From Capitulum mitella (lineage: Eukaryota; Arthropoda; Thecostraca; Pollicipedomorpha; Pollicipedidae), in NCBI GenBank assembly GCA_030062745.1, contig CP099848.1, positions 4,598,685 through 4,662,684 on the forward strand: DNA of 64,000 nucleotides. The letters run 5' to 3'. Positions within the stretch are counted from its first letter, which is position 1, and the number at the start of each line of letters is the position of its first letter. The notes below the pieces were generated by a model. That model was given only the letters and a program-made list of their open reading frames with translations, had not been told where the DNA came from and searched no databases. The translations under genes were made by a program, and so were the position numbers. This document shows, piece by piece, positions 11,751-24,760 of this stretch.

Positions 11751-12430
11751 CCCATGCTGGGTGGCGGTCGGTTGCTGGAGCAGTTGTGCCATTAAAAACC
11801 CGTGACGTAAACAGCGGACGTTGTCCAACTGAACGCGGCGTCTGTGGCCGGCCAGTGTAAACGGCAGCCGGCAGCCAAGTCGAGAGCGAGTCGGCCAGTT
11901 CTATATGATGAATGCGTCCGACGTTACTTTTCACATTATGAGCAATACCCATGCATCCCTGGGCTTGGGAGCTTTCTCATAAATCGTGGGTTTGCACTGC
12001 CTTCATTTTTCACAAAGGGAGTGGCGTAATATTGCGGAATATTTCTGCCAGAGTTCTGTGATGGACATCGAAGCAGATCGATCTTTAATTCTCCTTTTAA
12101 TGCAATATGTCTTTCGTGATATTGAAATACGCTAACGTTGCCCTGCGGGTACCTGCGTTTATTTCTAACGGAGCCCTGAATGTTTCCCAAACGTTGCATA
12201 CTGTCAGCGTAACATGATAAGATATAGGCAAAGTCGATGCGTATTGACGTGAAGTGTCGACCGCGTAGGAGGTGGTCTCGTATTTTCGTTCCCTGCTGCT
12301 GTCTTGCGCTAGTGTGTGTCCAGCTAAGGGCAGCCGTCCTGTGTGGATCATCAGTGAGGGGCTGGCTGCTCTTTTGCGGACGTCCGTCACCGCAGCGTGA
12401 CGCCGTGACCTCTGTGACCTGGGCCGACAG

Positions 12431-12583
12431 AGGAGCGCCATCAACAATGAGCTGGACGTGCCACTGACGGTTCGCAGCAAGGCAGCCGAGGCCAAACGGG
12501 AGGCCCAGGTGCTGAAGAAGAAAAACCAGGAGCTCGTTAGCCTAACGCGTAAACTGGAGGAAAAAGTCAAAACCCTGGAGGCG
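12431..12583 (+). CDS. RIM-BP: RIM-BP exon, coiled coil
   Basis: Phase 0-0, 51 codons, between GGCCGACAG and GCG|GTAAGC. It contains NNELDVPLTVRSKAAEAKR and then LVSLTRKLEEKVKTLEA, aligning with the LKRKNAEL..AKRLEERARKLQE segment of vertebrate RIMBP1. The acceptor is pyrimidine-poor, so the start could shift by a few bases. Upstream extension meets a stop at 12398. Confidence 0.85.
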
Positions 12584-12623
12584 GTAAGCTGTTAATTAGT
12601 ACTGCCCTGAAATGGCATGTGAT

Positions 12624-12788
12624 TGGGAGCTGATCAGTTCCGCTATCAGACGGGGTCGGTATAGGTCAGACTGTCACGACTGGGAGCTGATAAGTTCCGC
12701 TGTCGGGCAGGGTCGGCACTGGGGGCTGATCATTTTCGCTGTCGGGCAGGGTCGGTACTGGTACCTCATCAGTTCTGCTGTCGGACAG
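12624..12788 (+). repeat. 39-57-bp tandem repeat carrying splice acceptors
   Basis: Units start near 12624, 12681, 12720 and 12759, built on TGGGAGCTGATCAGTTCCGCTGTCGGGCAGGG-like sequence (shown in part). Acceptor-like GTCGGGCAG occurs before 12711 and 12750, and the true GTCGGACAG before 12789. These are spaced 39 nt, i.e. 13 codons, and the frame stays open. Confidence 0.88.
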
Positions 12789-13265
12789 GGCTCGAAGGAG
12801 ACCCAGCGGCCGGAGAGGACGCGGCTGCGGCCCGCCCGCCAGGTGCCGCAGACCAGAGCCGTTCCCGTGGAGCAGCAGCTGAAGACGACCGGCGCCAGGC
12901 AGAAGACGGCAGCCTCGCAGGAGAAAACGGCAGGCGCGCGGCAGAGAACAGCGCCGACGGCCGACGCCGAGCAGAAGCAGGCCGGCGCGCCGCAGAGGAG
13001 AGCGGTGGCCGGACAGAAGGCTGCCGTTCCGCAGGCGAAGGTGGCGACCAGGCCGTCTCAGCAGAGAGCCGGCGAGCAGGCGGGTGCCGAGGCGACCCTG
13101 TCCCGCATCGCGGCGCCCCAGCAGCGGGCCACGCTGACGTCGAGGCAGCGCGAGAGGGAGGCCGACTACCAGCGCCAGATCAAGGAGCGCAACGCCGAGA
13201 TCAGGCGGCTGAAGCAGCAGATGAAGGACATTGGCGACAGGCTGTCCGGTAGTCACGAGGTCCAG
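12789..13265 (+). CDS. RIM-BP: RIM-BP long exon, low complexity plus coiled coil
   Basis: Phase 0-0, 159 codons, from after GTCGGACAG to CAG|GTAAGC. The first two thirds are rich in Gln, Ala, Arg and Lys (QKTAA, QEKTAG, QRTAP-like near-repeats). The last third is a clear coiled coil (REREADYQRQIKERNAEIRR and following). Human RIMBP1 has a comparable helix, LLRESQREVLRLQRQIALRN. Upstream acceptor copies could lengthen it in frame by 13 or 26 residues. Confidence 0.88.
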
Positions 13266-14005
13266 GTAAGCTTGGTCTGTCCTGCCACCGGCCGGGTGTT
13301 CGCGTCTGCGCCCCGCGGGCGTGGCTGCTAACCCACGACGTTTCGCCACGCGGCCGCAAGGCTCAAAAATGGAACCGCGGAGTAAGCGGTCTTGGCGCCG
13401 TGTCAGATTTAAATCGAAGTATTCTGTTGTCAGATAGCTGTTTTTGATTAAATCCGTGTCGTTTCTGTGGAACACTCATTGATCCTGAAACTTTTAAGCG
13501 CAGCAACCACGTTTTTAGCGTCGCTTACTTTATTGTTTCAACAAGAAACAGCGTACACAGAGGGACGGGCCTCGGACTTCCATTCACACCTGTTCCTCAT
13601 GCATCGCTGGGAAGATCCCAGGAGTCATCGAAGCAATTTTCATTTTTCACGTGGCATTTCGACTTTCGTACCCAGAACGCAACATTAACGACATACATGC
13701 GCTGTCGAGTATCGTGTATCGAGTGTCATTTATGTTATGTTATGTGATGTGTATCGAGAAATCGGCCACGATTTTTGACTTGCTTTTCTATCCACGTTGT
13801 TGATAATGTGTTCGCCAACGCCATTTTTTCGTATACTTGCGGGCGTTTGACCGATTTGACGTTTCCCATCTACGTGCAACTTAGTCATTGAGAACATTAC
13901 CAATGAAGAAATGGACAGGCGGCTCACGAAGATTAGAGGCCATTTTGTTTCCGTCTATGGTCCGTCGGTTTCACGACGGCTTTGAAACAGTTTGTTTCAT
14001 TTCAG

Positions 14006-14104
14006 ACGTTGAAAGAAAAAGGAAAATCAGACTTGGCAAGACTTGTTCAACAGCTCCAAAAGGAGAAATCTGAATTGGAAGAGCAGCTTGCCGTCAACAT
14101 TGAG
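14006..14104 (+). CDS. RIM-BP: RIM-BP exon, coiled coil
   Basis: Phase 0-0, 33 codons, between TTTCATTTCAG and GAG|GTATGA. Heptad-like sequence TLKEKGKSDLARLVQQLQKE and then SELEEQL. The adjoining intron to 24656 is the longest in the gene (10.5 kb). Confidence 0.9.
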
Positions 14105-15404
14105 GTATGATCTCTATCCCAATACTATTTGTAGACAGATCGCCTGAAGATGCTGGTTGAATCAAAAGCCTGAAATTAATTGCACAGCATTGGTATCAAA
14201 GCCAAAAAGAGTCACGAATCCGATTAACCTAAAGGAAAAATGCTGCTGTACCGTGCTCGATATTCATTTGGCCTGGTTGTCTCGTGCTCCGGTGATCCGG
14301 GCGCCGTTTGCTCGGGCCTGGGTGACCCGTGGCCTGAGCTTCGTTTTCACGACGCCTTGTGACCTTAGCATTGTTTTCACGACGTCTGGCGACCTTAGCG
14401 TCATTTTACGGGGTCCGGTAATTTGGGCCTCACTTCCACGGGCCCCAGTGACCTAACGCGTCGTTTTTTCCTGGGCCCTGTGATCTGAGCAGTGCCGTTT
14501 GGTCCGTCTGACGGCCACGGCCGGGCGGTATCGAGCCAGGCCCTGTTGCCTGCCGTCCTGGCCACATCCGGCACTGCCCACTGCGCCCGGCCCCGGCCCG
14601 GGCTCCGGCTCCGGCTCCGGCTCCGGCTGCAGGCGGTACCTGGCCGACGTGCAGCGGGCAGTGACCTTTGCGCCGCGGCACTGGCACCGCCCGTATTGCC
14701 CACGACGTGCGGCAGTACGGGACACGGCAGTGGGCGTGCCGCGGGCGCCCAGTGCCGGCCGCGGAAGCTGGCCAGGAAGGTCAGCGTGGGAAAATCCTGT
14801 CGCGACCGTCCGCGCGGCAGGGCTGTGTGACGGTGTTCCGTGTGTGTTGCGTCACAGTCATGTTCCTTTGACGCAGTGAGACAAAGCCACTGCACATCGG
14901 TAGGCGTCAACGTCGGTTTTCGTAGGCGCGAAATGGGCCCGGGATAAACCGCTGCCGTGGGCGGAGGAGATGTCAGAGCACCGTTCTGCCGACGTCACGC
15001 GGGAGCTAAGTCTGCCACAGTTTCGGGGGTCCAGCGAGGTCACCACGCCAACTTCCAGGTCCCACCTGATTCTATGAACGGTCTAGGTAACAATGGCCTC
15101 CCGAGATGACCTCATCTGGCGTCCGTTCATCTCACATTCGCCGTTACAGCACGTTAGCGAAGTCGTTTCTTGCTTTTATCAGAGCAGAAAAGCGGCTATC
15201 ATGCTGTCATTGAAGAATCATCCAACCGAGGCGGCTTGCAGCCTAATGGAGTTCCAGCATTCGATGAAATGACGTAACTACCAAACGTCTGATCGTCCGA
15301 CCCCAATCAGCTGTGCATTAAATGGCTGTCTTATATTTAGTTTTCAGTAATGCCCTCCGTGTGACTCGTGATTCTTACCATTACGGGGGAAGTCCGTCCT
15401 ATTG

Positions 15405-15790
15405 CCAGACTGGGGAGGTCTCAGTCCCGACAGTCCGTCAGGCTCGGGATGGCGTCAGTTCGCTGGGGTGGGGTGGTGTCAGTCCTGTCAGTCCGCCAGA
15501 CCGGAGAGTGTCATTCCCGTTAGTTCACCAGGCTGGGCTGGTGTAAATCTCGTCAGCCTGTCAAGCTGGGGTGGTGTCAGTTCAGTCAGTCCGTCAGGCT
15601 GGGGTGGTGCCAGTCCAGTCAGTCCGTCAGGCTGGGGTGGAGTCAATCCTGTCAACCTTTCAGGCCGGGGTAGAATCAGTCCGCTTGACGGGGATGGTAC
15701 CAGTCCTGTCAGTCCGCCAGTCTGGGTTGGAGTCAGTCCCCCCCAGCCCTTTAGACCGGGATGTTGTCAGTCCCGTCAGTCCGTCATTCC
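15405..15790 (+). repeat. 33-bp tandem repeat
   Basis: Diverged copies of GTCAGTCCGTCAGGCTGGGG follow one another for nearly 400 bp. The clearest neighbouring pair is 33 bp apart. It is intronic and ends at a very GC-rich block (15800-16080). Confidence 0.85.
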
Positions 15791-16689
15791 CATCAGTCCT
15801 CCGGCGGGGAAGGGGCGGGGGAGGGGGCCGGCGCCGGCGCGCCGGGCGTCGCGGCGCCGCACGCACCGGCTATTGATTTTCGCCGCGCCCGGCCGGCCCG
15901 GCGTCGGAGGCGGCTCAGTCGTGTCCGGCGCCGGTGGTCCCCGCCGGACCGCTCGGCAGCGGCCGCCACCCGGCCTCCGTCCAGCCCGGACCCGCAGCAC
16001 TCAGGTGGGAGACGGCCCCGCGGGCGCCGCGCCGGCACGCGGGGCGGAGGAGCGAGCTCCGGGCCGCTACGAGCCCGGGGAGACGGCGCCAGGCGCTCGC
16101 CAGCTGTGGTGCGGTCTTCATATCCTCCGTGCGTCAAAGCAAAAAACGTCCGAGACCATTCACTCACACCGTGATGTCATTCATTCTTTTTGACGAATTG
16201 TTTTCACTACTGCGTTTGAGTCGTAACCTTGCATATGTGCGTTTTGATGCGTAACAAAAGGGAGGTGGGCGTTGCCATCCAAGGACCTTCAGCCATGGGA
16301 CCTGGTGTGCCGATCGAGTCCATCCCTTTCTTTAACAGTCATCCACCGTAATACTGACGTGTGAATTTCTCGAAAAGTGTCACACATGAAGCTGTAGTCT
16401 GTTTTACGCTGTTCCTCGGACTCAAGAGCGTGAAGCATGAGAGACAACAGCGCAAATGATCAGTTTTCAGTCTATCGCACGTTTGCGCAGCAGAATCGAT
16501 TAGAAGCGGCACCGAGTCGGGAACTTCCGAACGGAATTGTACTTTCCCCAAGACATACTAAGCGCTACGGCTTTCGCCCCCCCCCCCCAGTCTTAGAGCT
16601 GAACGCTGGCGTGTCCGGTTCCCAGAGGCGTTACAGCCAACTCGGGTGACCCACGCATGGTCTGCGCGGCGCCAGGGACGGCGGGAGAC

Positions 16690-16970
16690 GGACGTGTTCA
16701 CAGCTGATCGGAGGGACGCTCAGGAATGGGATGGGACGGACCTGTTCACAGCTGGCTCGGGGAGCACCCAGAGACAGTGGGAGGCGGACCTGTTCACAGC
16801 TGACCGGTACATAAGGGACATCCAGGGACGACAGGAGATGGACCCGTTGACAGCTGACCAGCATAACAGGGACACCCAGGGACGGCAGGAGACGCGCCTG
16901 TTCACGGCTGACTGTTACAAAAGGGACACCCAGGGACGGCAGAAGATGGATCTGTTCACAACGGACCAGA
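16690..16970 (+). repeat. 54-bp tandem repeat
   Basis: AGGGACA(T/C)CCAGGGACG starts at about 16814, 16868 and 16922, with two more diverged copies upstream. Each unit also has CCTGTTCACAGCTGA. The period is a multiple of three and the frame is open, but no splice sites or protein similarity support coding. Confidence 0.85.
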
Positions 16971-19900
16971 ACATCTCGGAAATGCATGTCTTGTATGTCC
17001 CGTCTTGTGCGGATATTACCAATCCGCGTTTTTAGGCGTATGCCTCGTGACGTGTTACGCAATTCTGATTGTAATTCGTGTCGTGTTTCGGGATACTGAT
17101 CGTGGCCAATCCTGTATGATATCTATCCGTTTTGTATGGGTAAAAGCATTCGGAGGATTTGATGGAATGGAACAGATCGATGGTCATCTTTCTCCGTGCT
17201 GCCCGTTCCGGAAGATTGGAGCCGATAGGTCCCTGCAGGACGTCCCCTGCGAGAAGTGGGGATGTCCAACCGTCCATCTCTGCCCACGGAGACCCATTCT
17301 GAAGCCTCTTTCCCGTGTGGCAGACAGTTTGCTCCCTTCGATTGGAGTACGATTCAGGTAAACTGGTTATGAGTGATTGCAGTGGTTGTCAGGACCCGTC
17401 GCTTAGAATCAATATGGAAACAGTCGTACTAACCTCGACTTTTTTGGCGTTCGGCGAGGTCGCTGCGAGGTAATTTGGTGTTCCTACCGAGGCGACTGGG
17501 GTAGCGCGTCAGTTAAGCTCTCGAACCCCGTTTGACAAATTGCGCCAGTCTGACGATGTGCACCCCCTCTTTTAGTTCGCGAAAAGAGCTCGGGTCGGAC
17601 TGCAAGCGGCGTAGTGCCGTCTGCTGTTGAGACCTTCAGCGAATGCTGAGTGGATGGCCGTCGCGAGAGCATGGATTGAGGCTGCAGACATGCTGTCCCA
17701 TCCTCACGAAGCTCGGAACTGTCCTGACTGGGGGCAGACGTGTTTCTGGTCAGGGGGAGGACAGACATGCTCTGGAAGCCCTGGGCCAGGGTTCTGGACC
17801 CCCGAAGCTGCGAGCAGCTGTAGCCTGTCCGGACCGTCGAGCGTCGGATCCCTGTTCCCTGGGGGCCAGTTTGGAGCCGTCCGGCTGCCTGTCGCCGTAC
17901 GACTGTCAGGCGTCTGGCTGGCTCCTCAACTGCCCGGCTGACTGGCAATATTAGCCGCCGCCGTTTTCCGTGGATTGTTCGATAAGTCAGCCTTCCAGCC
18001 GCCCGAAATGGGCTTTCCAGCGTTTGAAGGTGGCTGCTATTTTGGCTCGAGCGGACGCCGGCGGGCCGGAGGATTCGCCGAATTCCGACCGGCACACCAA
18101 TCATCCATCGGCGGATTTGGCGTGGCTGGGTTGGGACGGGCCGCCGGGGGTGGCGTGAGAGGGTTGGCTCCGGTCGGCGTCGGTTACCGAGCGGCCGGGT
18201 GGTCCTCTCGGATCTCTCTGGGCCGGGCTGGGTCTGCCGCCCACGGTGGAGTTGCTGGGGACGGCCCGTGCCCGTGGCGCGTCCGTGGATGGCCAACCAA
18301 ATCGGGCCCCGAAGTCCGGCCGTAGTTAGGATGCATACGCTACTTTCACCGTTTCGCCGGAGGCGACTGGAACACCCCGCCGATGGCAGCATGCTCATGA
18401 CGGTCAGGTATGGCGCTGGGAAGTCGTGCGGAACGTCGTCTTGTGGCTGGTGCAATCTTGAGCTGGCTGTTCGATGTACAAAAAATGTAATCAAGAGTTT
18501 AAGTCCGTCTCAGTTTAGTCGTAATCCGTTTATTAAGCCAGTTACAGACGCAACAGGTGAAAATGTTCGTCTGTTTCTGGACATTGCGGAAACTGTCCGG
18601 AACGCGCGTAGACCGACTTTTTCGGAAATCACCCTGTTCCTGTTCAACTCCAGCCTGGTGGCACAAACACTGACGCCATAATGATGAAATCTGTTGCGTC
18701 TTATCCATGGAGGGCGGCTGCCGCGCAAACTGTATCCGTCAGCTGGCTGCACATTTTTTAGGTCATCGTATCTGTAGTTACATAACGTGCTTGATGGAAC
18801 CACAGACGAAAGTAGATTTGCCTTGGAAATTTCAGCGAGATGATTACGGATATCGGCGTGTTATCGAATGCGGATGTTGGTTTTCCACACCGTTTAGCTC
18901 CACATACCTACCCCCTCAATTGTACACCCATTGTCCAATTTCATTGTCCAAACTTCTTTAATACTGCGTCGGAATTCCATGCTGAATTCCTGACTTTCCG
19001 GAATCCCGGGACAGTGGCGCTCTTGAAACAGTTGATTTAGAGTGCTCAGAGGATGCATGGGACCCCTTGATAACACATATTTCATTTCCGCAACATTAAT
19101 CGTGTTCGGTACCTAATCGGGCGTCGAAATCCTTGCGTTCTTTAGGGCATTCTGCTTCTTGGTGGGAAGTGATGGCGCCACCGTAGGCAGAACTTGTCGT
19201 ATTGCCTAATAAACCTATACCGAGCAAATGATTCTGTGGTAAACCATTCGCATTCGCACAGTCGATGCTGTCTCCCCGGCGTGTAAACGTGCGATTTTTG
19301 TTACGCACAGGCCGACCGCCCCGACCGGCGACAGAAAATGATGTGTGCCGAGGCACAAACTCCGGGACCGGCGGCGTGCCTCGTGACGGTGACGTGTGCC
19401 GGCCACGGAGTCGCTCGGAGATCGGATCAGATGTCAGATCAGATATCCATGCTCGTTTGCGTTATGAATCGCGTTGCGGAATCCATTATCAGCCTGATCA
19501 GAACCCTGGGGCTTTAGCTGATGTACTCCTAATCTCCATTACCGTTATTTCCATGCGTTGTTCTTGAGCCAAACACCCGACAAAGACCCGACGCATGACG
19601 CACAGACACACGTCACATGATACAGATCCGCCAGGATGACGCGCTCTGCCAGACTGCTGGCGTCACGAACAGTATAATGCGTACGTTCACAAAGTTGTGC
19701 CGGGGCCAGTTCTGGATATTGTGGAAACGTTCCGTGTGAAATAGCATGAGAGTGCAGAGCCCGGCTGCAGAGCCTGGCTCGTTGTGGGGAAATCACTGTG
19801 GTAGTCACGCAGCGATGGTTTGCCTAGTGGCGACCTCATTGGTGTCACTTTCGCTCATTTTCGATCGCGTTGTTCCGGCCGCTCAGGAAGGGGGACGGAG

Positions 19901-21018
19901 ACGGTTTCAGGCGTGACGCTGAATGCAGATGGACAATTACACGCACCGCATTCCGGCGTAACAGGGCTTCCGCCTAGGAGAAGGTCGAGCTTGAGTAAAC
20001 TGAGTCCAGAGTCGGCACACCGGAGGTGCGACCTTCGAGCAGACATTCATGTTAAAGGATGATGCGAAGATCCCGTCATTCTAACCAACCAGGCTTCCAT
20101 TTGTAAGCGAGATATTCTGGGAGGATGAAGGCACCGATGGGAATCTTGAGGATGCCGTTCAGGCTCTGAAAAGGTAACAGATCTCAACATCTGCCCAAAC
20201 GCCTGCCATGCTCCAATCAAATGCAACGTATCGATCTCATAGCGCCACGTTCTCAGCCATACTGGGAACGCAGTCGGAGTTCCAAACGTGGATGGCAGAC
20301 CTTTGCACACTGAAAACGGTCCGTCGGCTGGTTTCGTCTGACCAGCTCCGATCACCACTCTTAACGTGGCGTGCGGCTGCAATGAGGACGTAATTATCCT
20401 CCCTGGACGTCATCCTTGGATACTACGCAGCGTACAGCGTTGTCACGAACGAGTCGCATTGCCTTGGCGTGTCGCGCGAGATGGCCTGCAGTCTGTAATA
20501 TTCATACAGCGATGGTGCTTGGGGCGGTGTGTCACAAGGCGTTCCGTTCTTTCATTGTTGGCATAAGTCTGGACCGTTTCGCTTGTTAGTTTATGTAACC
20601 TGTTTTATGTATCGTGTGAATTGTATGGTAGTCCACCCTATTCTGGGACCTTGATTTTAGAGCTGAATCTGGCTGCTGACTTATTCGCCCTCTCCCCGAG
20701 ATATCGTGACTGGTCATCCCATTTGGGGTTGTTTCGAGGTAGCTCTGACAAATCCTTGGGATCTGTCGCACAGTTGTACGTGCTTGAAAATGCCAAACAG
20801 CGTCAGTGACAGTACGGGGAATCGTAGAAACGGGTTCAAAGCGTTATAGCCTATTAATTGTCGGCCCTTGCATGGGACTCTGCCAGTGAAAAACTTTCGG
20901 AAGTAAGAGAAAATATTAACCAGTGCTCTAAAATCTAGGATCATCAGGATTTGGATTGCAAGATTTGGAGTCCTTGCAATCCTTTTTAAGGATCGCAGGT
21001 GGAACGAAATCCTTTTAA

Positions 21019-22231
21019 CCCGTCTTCGACAGGGGGGAGTTGACTATCCCCTGAGGTTTTTCTGGGATTGCGAGAGAAGGAACAAACACAGAGTCACAAA
21101 ACTTTGTATGCCTTTTGCTTCATCAATTTTACATCTCGTGTCAAAATTTTGACCTTAGGTCGGGTTCGGTGCCTGACCTAAGTCAGGTCAAACGGACCTA
21201 TGTCCAAAAAAGTTAAGCGCCCTGCAACTTTTTTGCAAAACAAGATATCTCAATAATACTTTCAGGGATTAGTGATATGATAATGCAACAAATCTGACAT
21301 CTCAGATTTTTCGGGATTTTCCGGGTCATTGACCTAAGGTCAAGCCCATTTTTAAGACATGTCGCCGTGTTTTTCGGAAATTGACGGAATATTCCATAAC
21401 ATTTTTAGTGTGGAGTCAAACAGACATCTAGTAACCGCCATTGGACAAAGTATCAATGACTTCCAGCCATTGACCTTAGGTCAGGTCACGAATAACTGTA
21501 GTGAGCCAATATGTACCACCGTCAAAATCGACGATGAATTACTCAGAATGGGCAGAAAATGGCAGAACTAGCTTGCACAGACGTAAGTAATACCAGGAAC
21601 TTCAAAAAGTTTGAAAAAGTAGCGTATTTTGGAAATAAACAGGCTCTCGCGAATAAAGCTCCGCCAATTTTGTAGATTGGTAACTAATCAATTTTTCCAA
21701 AATTTCAACATGAGAAACCACCACAAGAACCACAAAGATCAATAAAATTGATATAGATCGTCTTTTTTCGCGAAAATAAAGGAACGCTAAAATTAGTTCC
21801 CGTCAATTTGGTACCGCATACGGCAGCGGCGCACGCCTAGAGCTAGCGCGAGAATTGCCGTGTCTTTAACTCAATGTTTCGGCGTATATATTGAACAAAT
21901 ATGGGAAATTAGACGTGTATCGCCATCCGGGGACCTTTACTTGTGCGCTGGTGCCTTTACCTATGCGTTATTAGTCACAGCCCTTGAGATTCAGGCCATT
22001 TCTCGGTCTCATGCTGTCGGCTATGACAAAACGTATATAGGGCATAAATTGGCTTACATATTATGTAAAAATAAAAATGAGACCAGTTTCGAGCTCTCCT
22101 CGTCACAAGCTTTCCAACGGTGTGATTATTGTTTATCGTGCGACCAACCGTTTGTGAGTTAGAGGGGAGCAGCCAACTGCCCCCTCCCCCCAGTCGCCCA
22201 TGTTCGAAACGGACCGACGGTCGTGCGCGGG
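21019..22231. mobile_element. piggyBac-like MITE, copy 1
   Basis: TTAA at 21015-21018 and 22232-22235 flanks 1,213 bp that begins CCCGTCTTCG and ends GTCGTGCGCGGG. The reverse complement matches 50906-52121 along the whole length, roughly 90% by eye. Just inside the left end is a hairpin-like AGGGGGG...TATCCCCT. Inside are several everted TGACCTNAGGTCA words. A short open frame (21860-22162) shows no transposase motif, so it is non-autonomous. Confidence 0.9.
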
Positions 22232-24655
22232 TTAAATAAAGGTTTGATTGCGAGTTGGTTTGCACTTTTTCTCCAGTCCTTTTTGCGATCCTTGCTCACT
22301 GCCGTTACTTTATTACTAACTGTTATGTAAGCCGTTACTTACAGGGCTTTCCTCAAGCGAAGGATCCAACTGCGTTCCCTCAAGGTCTAGTTGGCCTGCT
22401 GTCGATCTTCGCGTGCGCAGTAGGTCTGGTCGTGATAGTGGGCAGAGTTTCTTACCTCCGCGCGTCATAGAGTAGATCCTGATGGGACGCACACAAGAAG
22501 GAGTCTGAGGACCGCCTGCCCAGCGCTCGCCGACCAGCTACTGAGGTTGATTAGACGAAGGCGGCGGCGTTTGCCTGCCCCGGGTGGAAGGCGGCGACGT
22601 TGTGGGACAGGACGCGGACGCACGGCTTAAGCGGCTTTTGTCTGCCCCTGGGGGGAGGTGGGCGTGACGGCTGCATTATTGAGGCGGCCGACGGCTCGGC
22701 AAAGTGGCCAGCCATTTGCGGCCGCCGAGCGGGGCGGGCGGGGCGGTGCATCACGGCCGGAACCGGAGCCCGTCTGCCACCCGGTCAGTCCTGGCTGGAG
22801 GTCGGAGTGGCCAGGTATTGTTGCGCTGTCGTGTCTCGAGAGCAGCGTGTCAGTGCCATTGTCACGCTGTTGTTTTTGGAAAGCAACGTGAGGGTGTCTG
22901 GCAGGCTGTCGTTTCTCGAGAGCAGCGTGATGATATCACTGTCAACGATACCTACCCAGGTATTTAACGTTATAGTGACAATAATAAAGGAATATCACAC
23001 AGTCATTCAGATCAAACTTATTATGCTTATTGAATTCCTGAAATACCACATTTTCCATGTCTGGAGATGTTCTGGGCATTTCTCAGCACATTGTTGCTTT
23101 TGGGGTCTGCCAGCGTGAAACGAGATTATTTTTTTTCTTTACAGGTTTGCACTTTTATATGGCGCAATATGCGCATTATGTCACCGTTTGTAGAATTTCG
23201 TTGTACGTTTAAGCTGAAAACCAAAAAGAATACCTAGATTTGGGCCCAGTGAACATTAAATATATGCCATGAGTAGAATGAATATAACAATATTGAGTAT
23301 GTTAGGACATAATATATAACACTCTGCATTATACAGTATTACTATTAAGCCTCCAGTGCTACTACTTTACTATGCGAATATTATTATATTATGATTGTTT
23401 TTATAGCATGTCATGTATAGTAAAAATATGAGACACAAATTAAATACAGTCAGTAAAGTATTTGTGTCTGAATAAATTATAGATGAAAACGTCACTTGAT
23501 TGTTTTTTATGATGCGCTTGAAAATCGCTGTTCTGAATTCACGTGAATGCCAGACACATACAGAACGGCACCGTTGGCACATGCTTACATTTGCTACAGT
23601 CTAGCCAGTTCAGACGGGACCTTTGGTCCATTTAACACCGAGTAGTCCAATGAGTTCCGGCGTCAACAACACCTCCGTCGCACCGATGTACCGAGAGTCC
23701 GGGCTGCAGCTGTGCCCGCGTGTGTGGTCGGCGACGCGGCCGGCTGGACGTCCAGCTTCGCCTGTCCGTGCCCGCTCATGGCGCCGCCGGTTGACGGTCA
23801 ACCCTGCCGGGTCAGGCCGGCAGAAAAACGCCCCGTCGCCGGCCGGGCGGACGAGATCAATGGAGACCGTGCGGTGACGTCACCTGAAGACGGTCAGGGC
23901 GGAGCCGTGTCTCGTGCACTCGGCCGGCTCTGACGCCATCGCAAACAAACGGCTCAGGCTTCAGCGCAAACAGAATTTCGGCTCCGGTGTCTGCGGCAGA
24001 GAGCTGCTGCCGACGGCTCAGCAGAACGGCGGCCCAGCAGAATTCTGCGAGTTATATGCTGTGAACAATTTTTAGAGATTATTGTGGGTGCCCAGCACAG
24101 CTATGACGCTTACTGAACATTGCTGGTAGGAATCAGAATAATAGAAAACTTTGTTTTACTGCGTCATTATTTCACCCATTCATGACACACGTGAGATTGA
24201 TTAAACTACATCAACATTTGGTGCGATTGTTACCAGTCTATCACTATTTGTGGGTGCTCGGTTCTGCTGTCGTTTTGTGGGCTTCCAGGCGCCCGCAGAC
24301 AACAAAACGCCCACATGCTGAAATAAGTCCACCCATGGGGTTCACGGTTCCTTGTAAGTTCAGAATGGGCAACTCCGTCGGACGTCCGAGCAGTCAGCTT
24401 CGTCTGATGTCGACGTGGGCAGCTCTGACGTCAGCCGGGGACTGACGTCAGGGGCAAGGCGCTAGAAGTCCGTCAGGGGTAACTTGGCGCCGCCTGGCCT
24501 GGCAGACAGCCGACACGTGAACACGGATACAGAGCCTATGTAGGCCCTTCCGCCGGCTGAAGCGAGTCTTCTCATTCACAGGCTCGTGACCCTGTTGAAT
24601 GGACGTGACAGCAGGCTCCCTCAGGTGTTCATGCGGTCCCTTTGGAATTTTTCAG

Positions 24656-24760
24656 GCGTTAAAGAAGCAACGGGAGGAGGACGGTGAAAAACTACGATCG
24701 CTCAAAGAGGAAAATGTTGCGCTGAAGGAACAGTTGCGGGATCTCAGCAAAGTTGTCCAG
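24656..24760 (+). CDS. RIM-BP: RIM-BP exon, coiled coil
   Basis: Phase 0-0, 35 codons, between GGAATTTTTCAG and CAG|GTTCGT. It encodes ALKKQREEDGEKLRSLKEEN and then VALKEQLRDLSK, a classic heptad pattern. Confidence 0.92.

Larger units (their letters stand above)
14105..24655 (+). other. Large RIM-BP intron
   Basis: About 10.5 kb with no supported exon. It holds tandem repeats at 15405-15790 and 16690-16970, a MITE at 21019-22231, and a short repeat of TCTCGAGAGCAGCGTG near 22826-22930. A 336-codon minus-strand frame at 17484-18494 has no recognisable domain and is matched by open frames on the other strand. I cannot exclude a missed short exon. Confidence 0.6.

Noticed and set aside
16690-16970. 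Tandem repeat as possible coding exon
   Set aside because: Open frame and period of 54, but no acceptor/donor pair in a matching phase and no similarity to the RIM-BP family.
17484-18494. 336-codon minus-strand frame
   Set aside because: Its composition is Arg/Ser/Pro-rich without a motif, and overlapping plus-strand frames are open too. GC-rich intron noise is the simpler reading.
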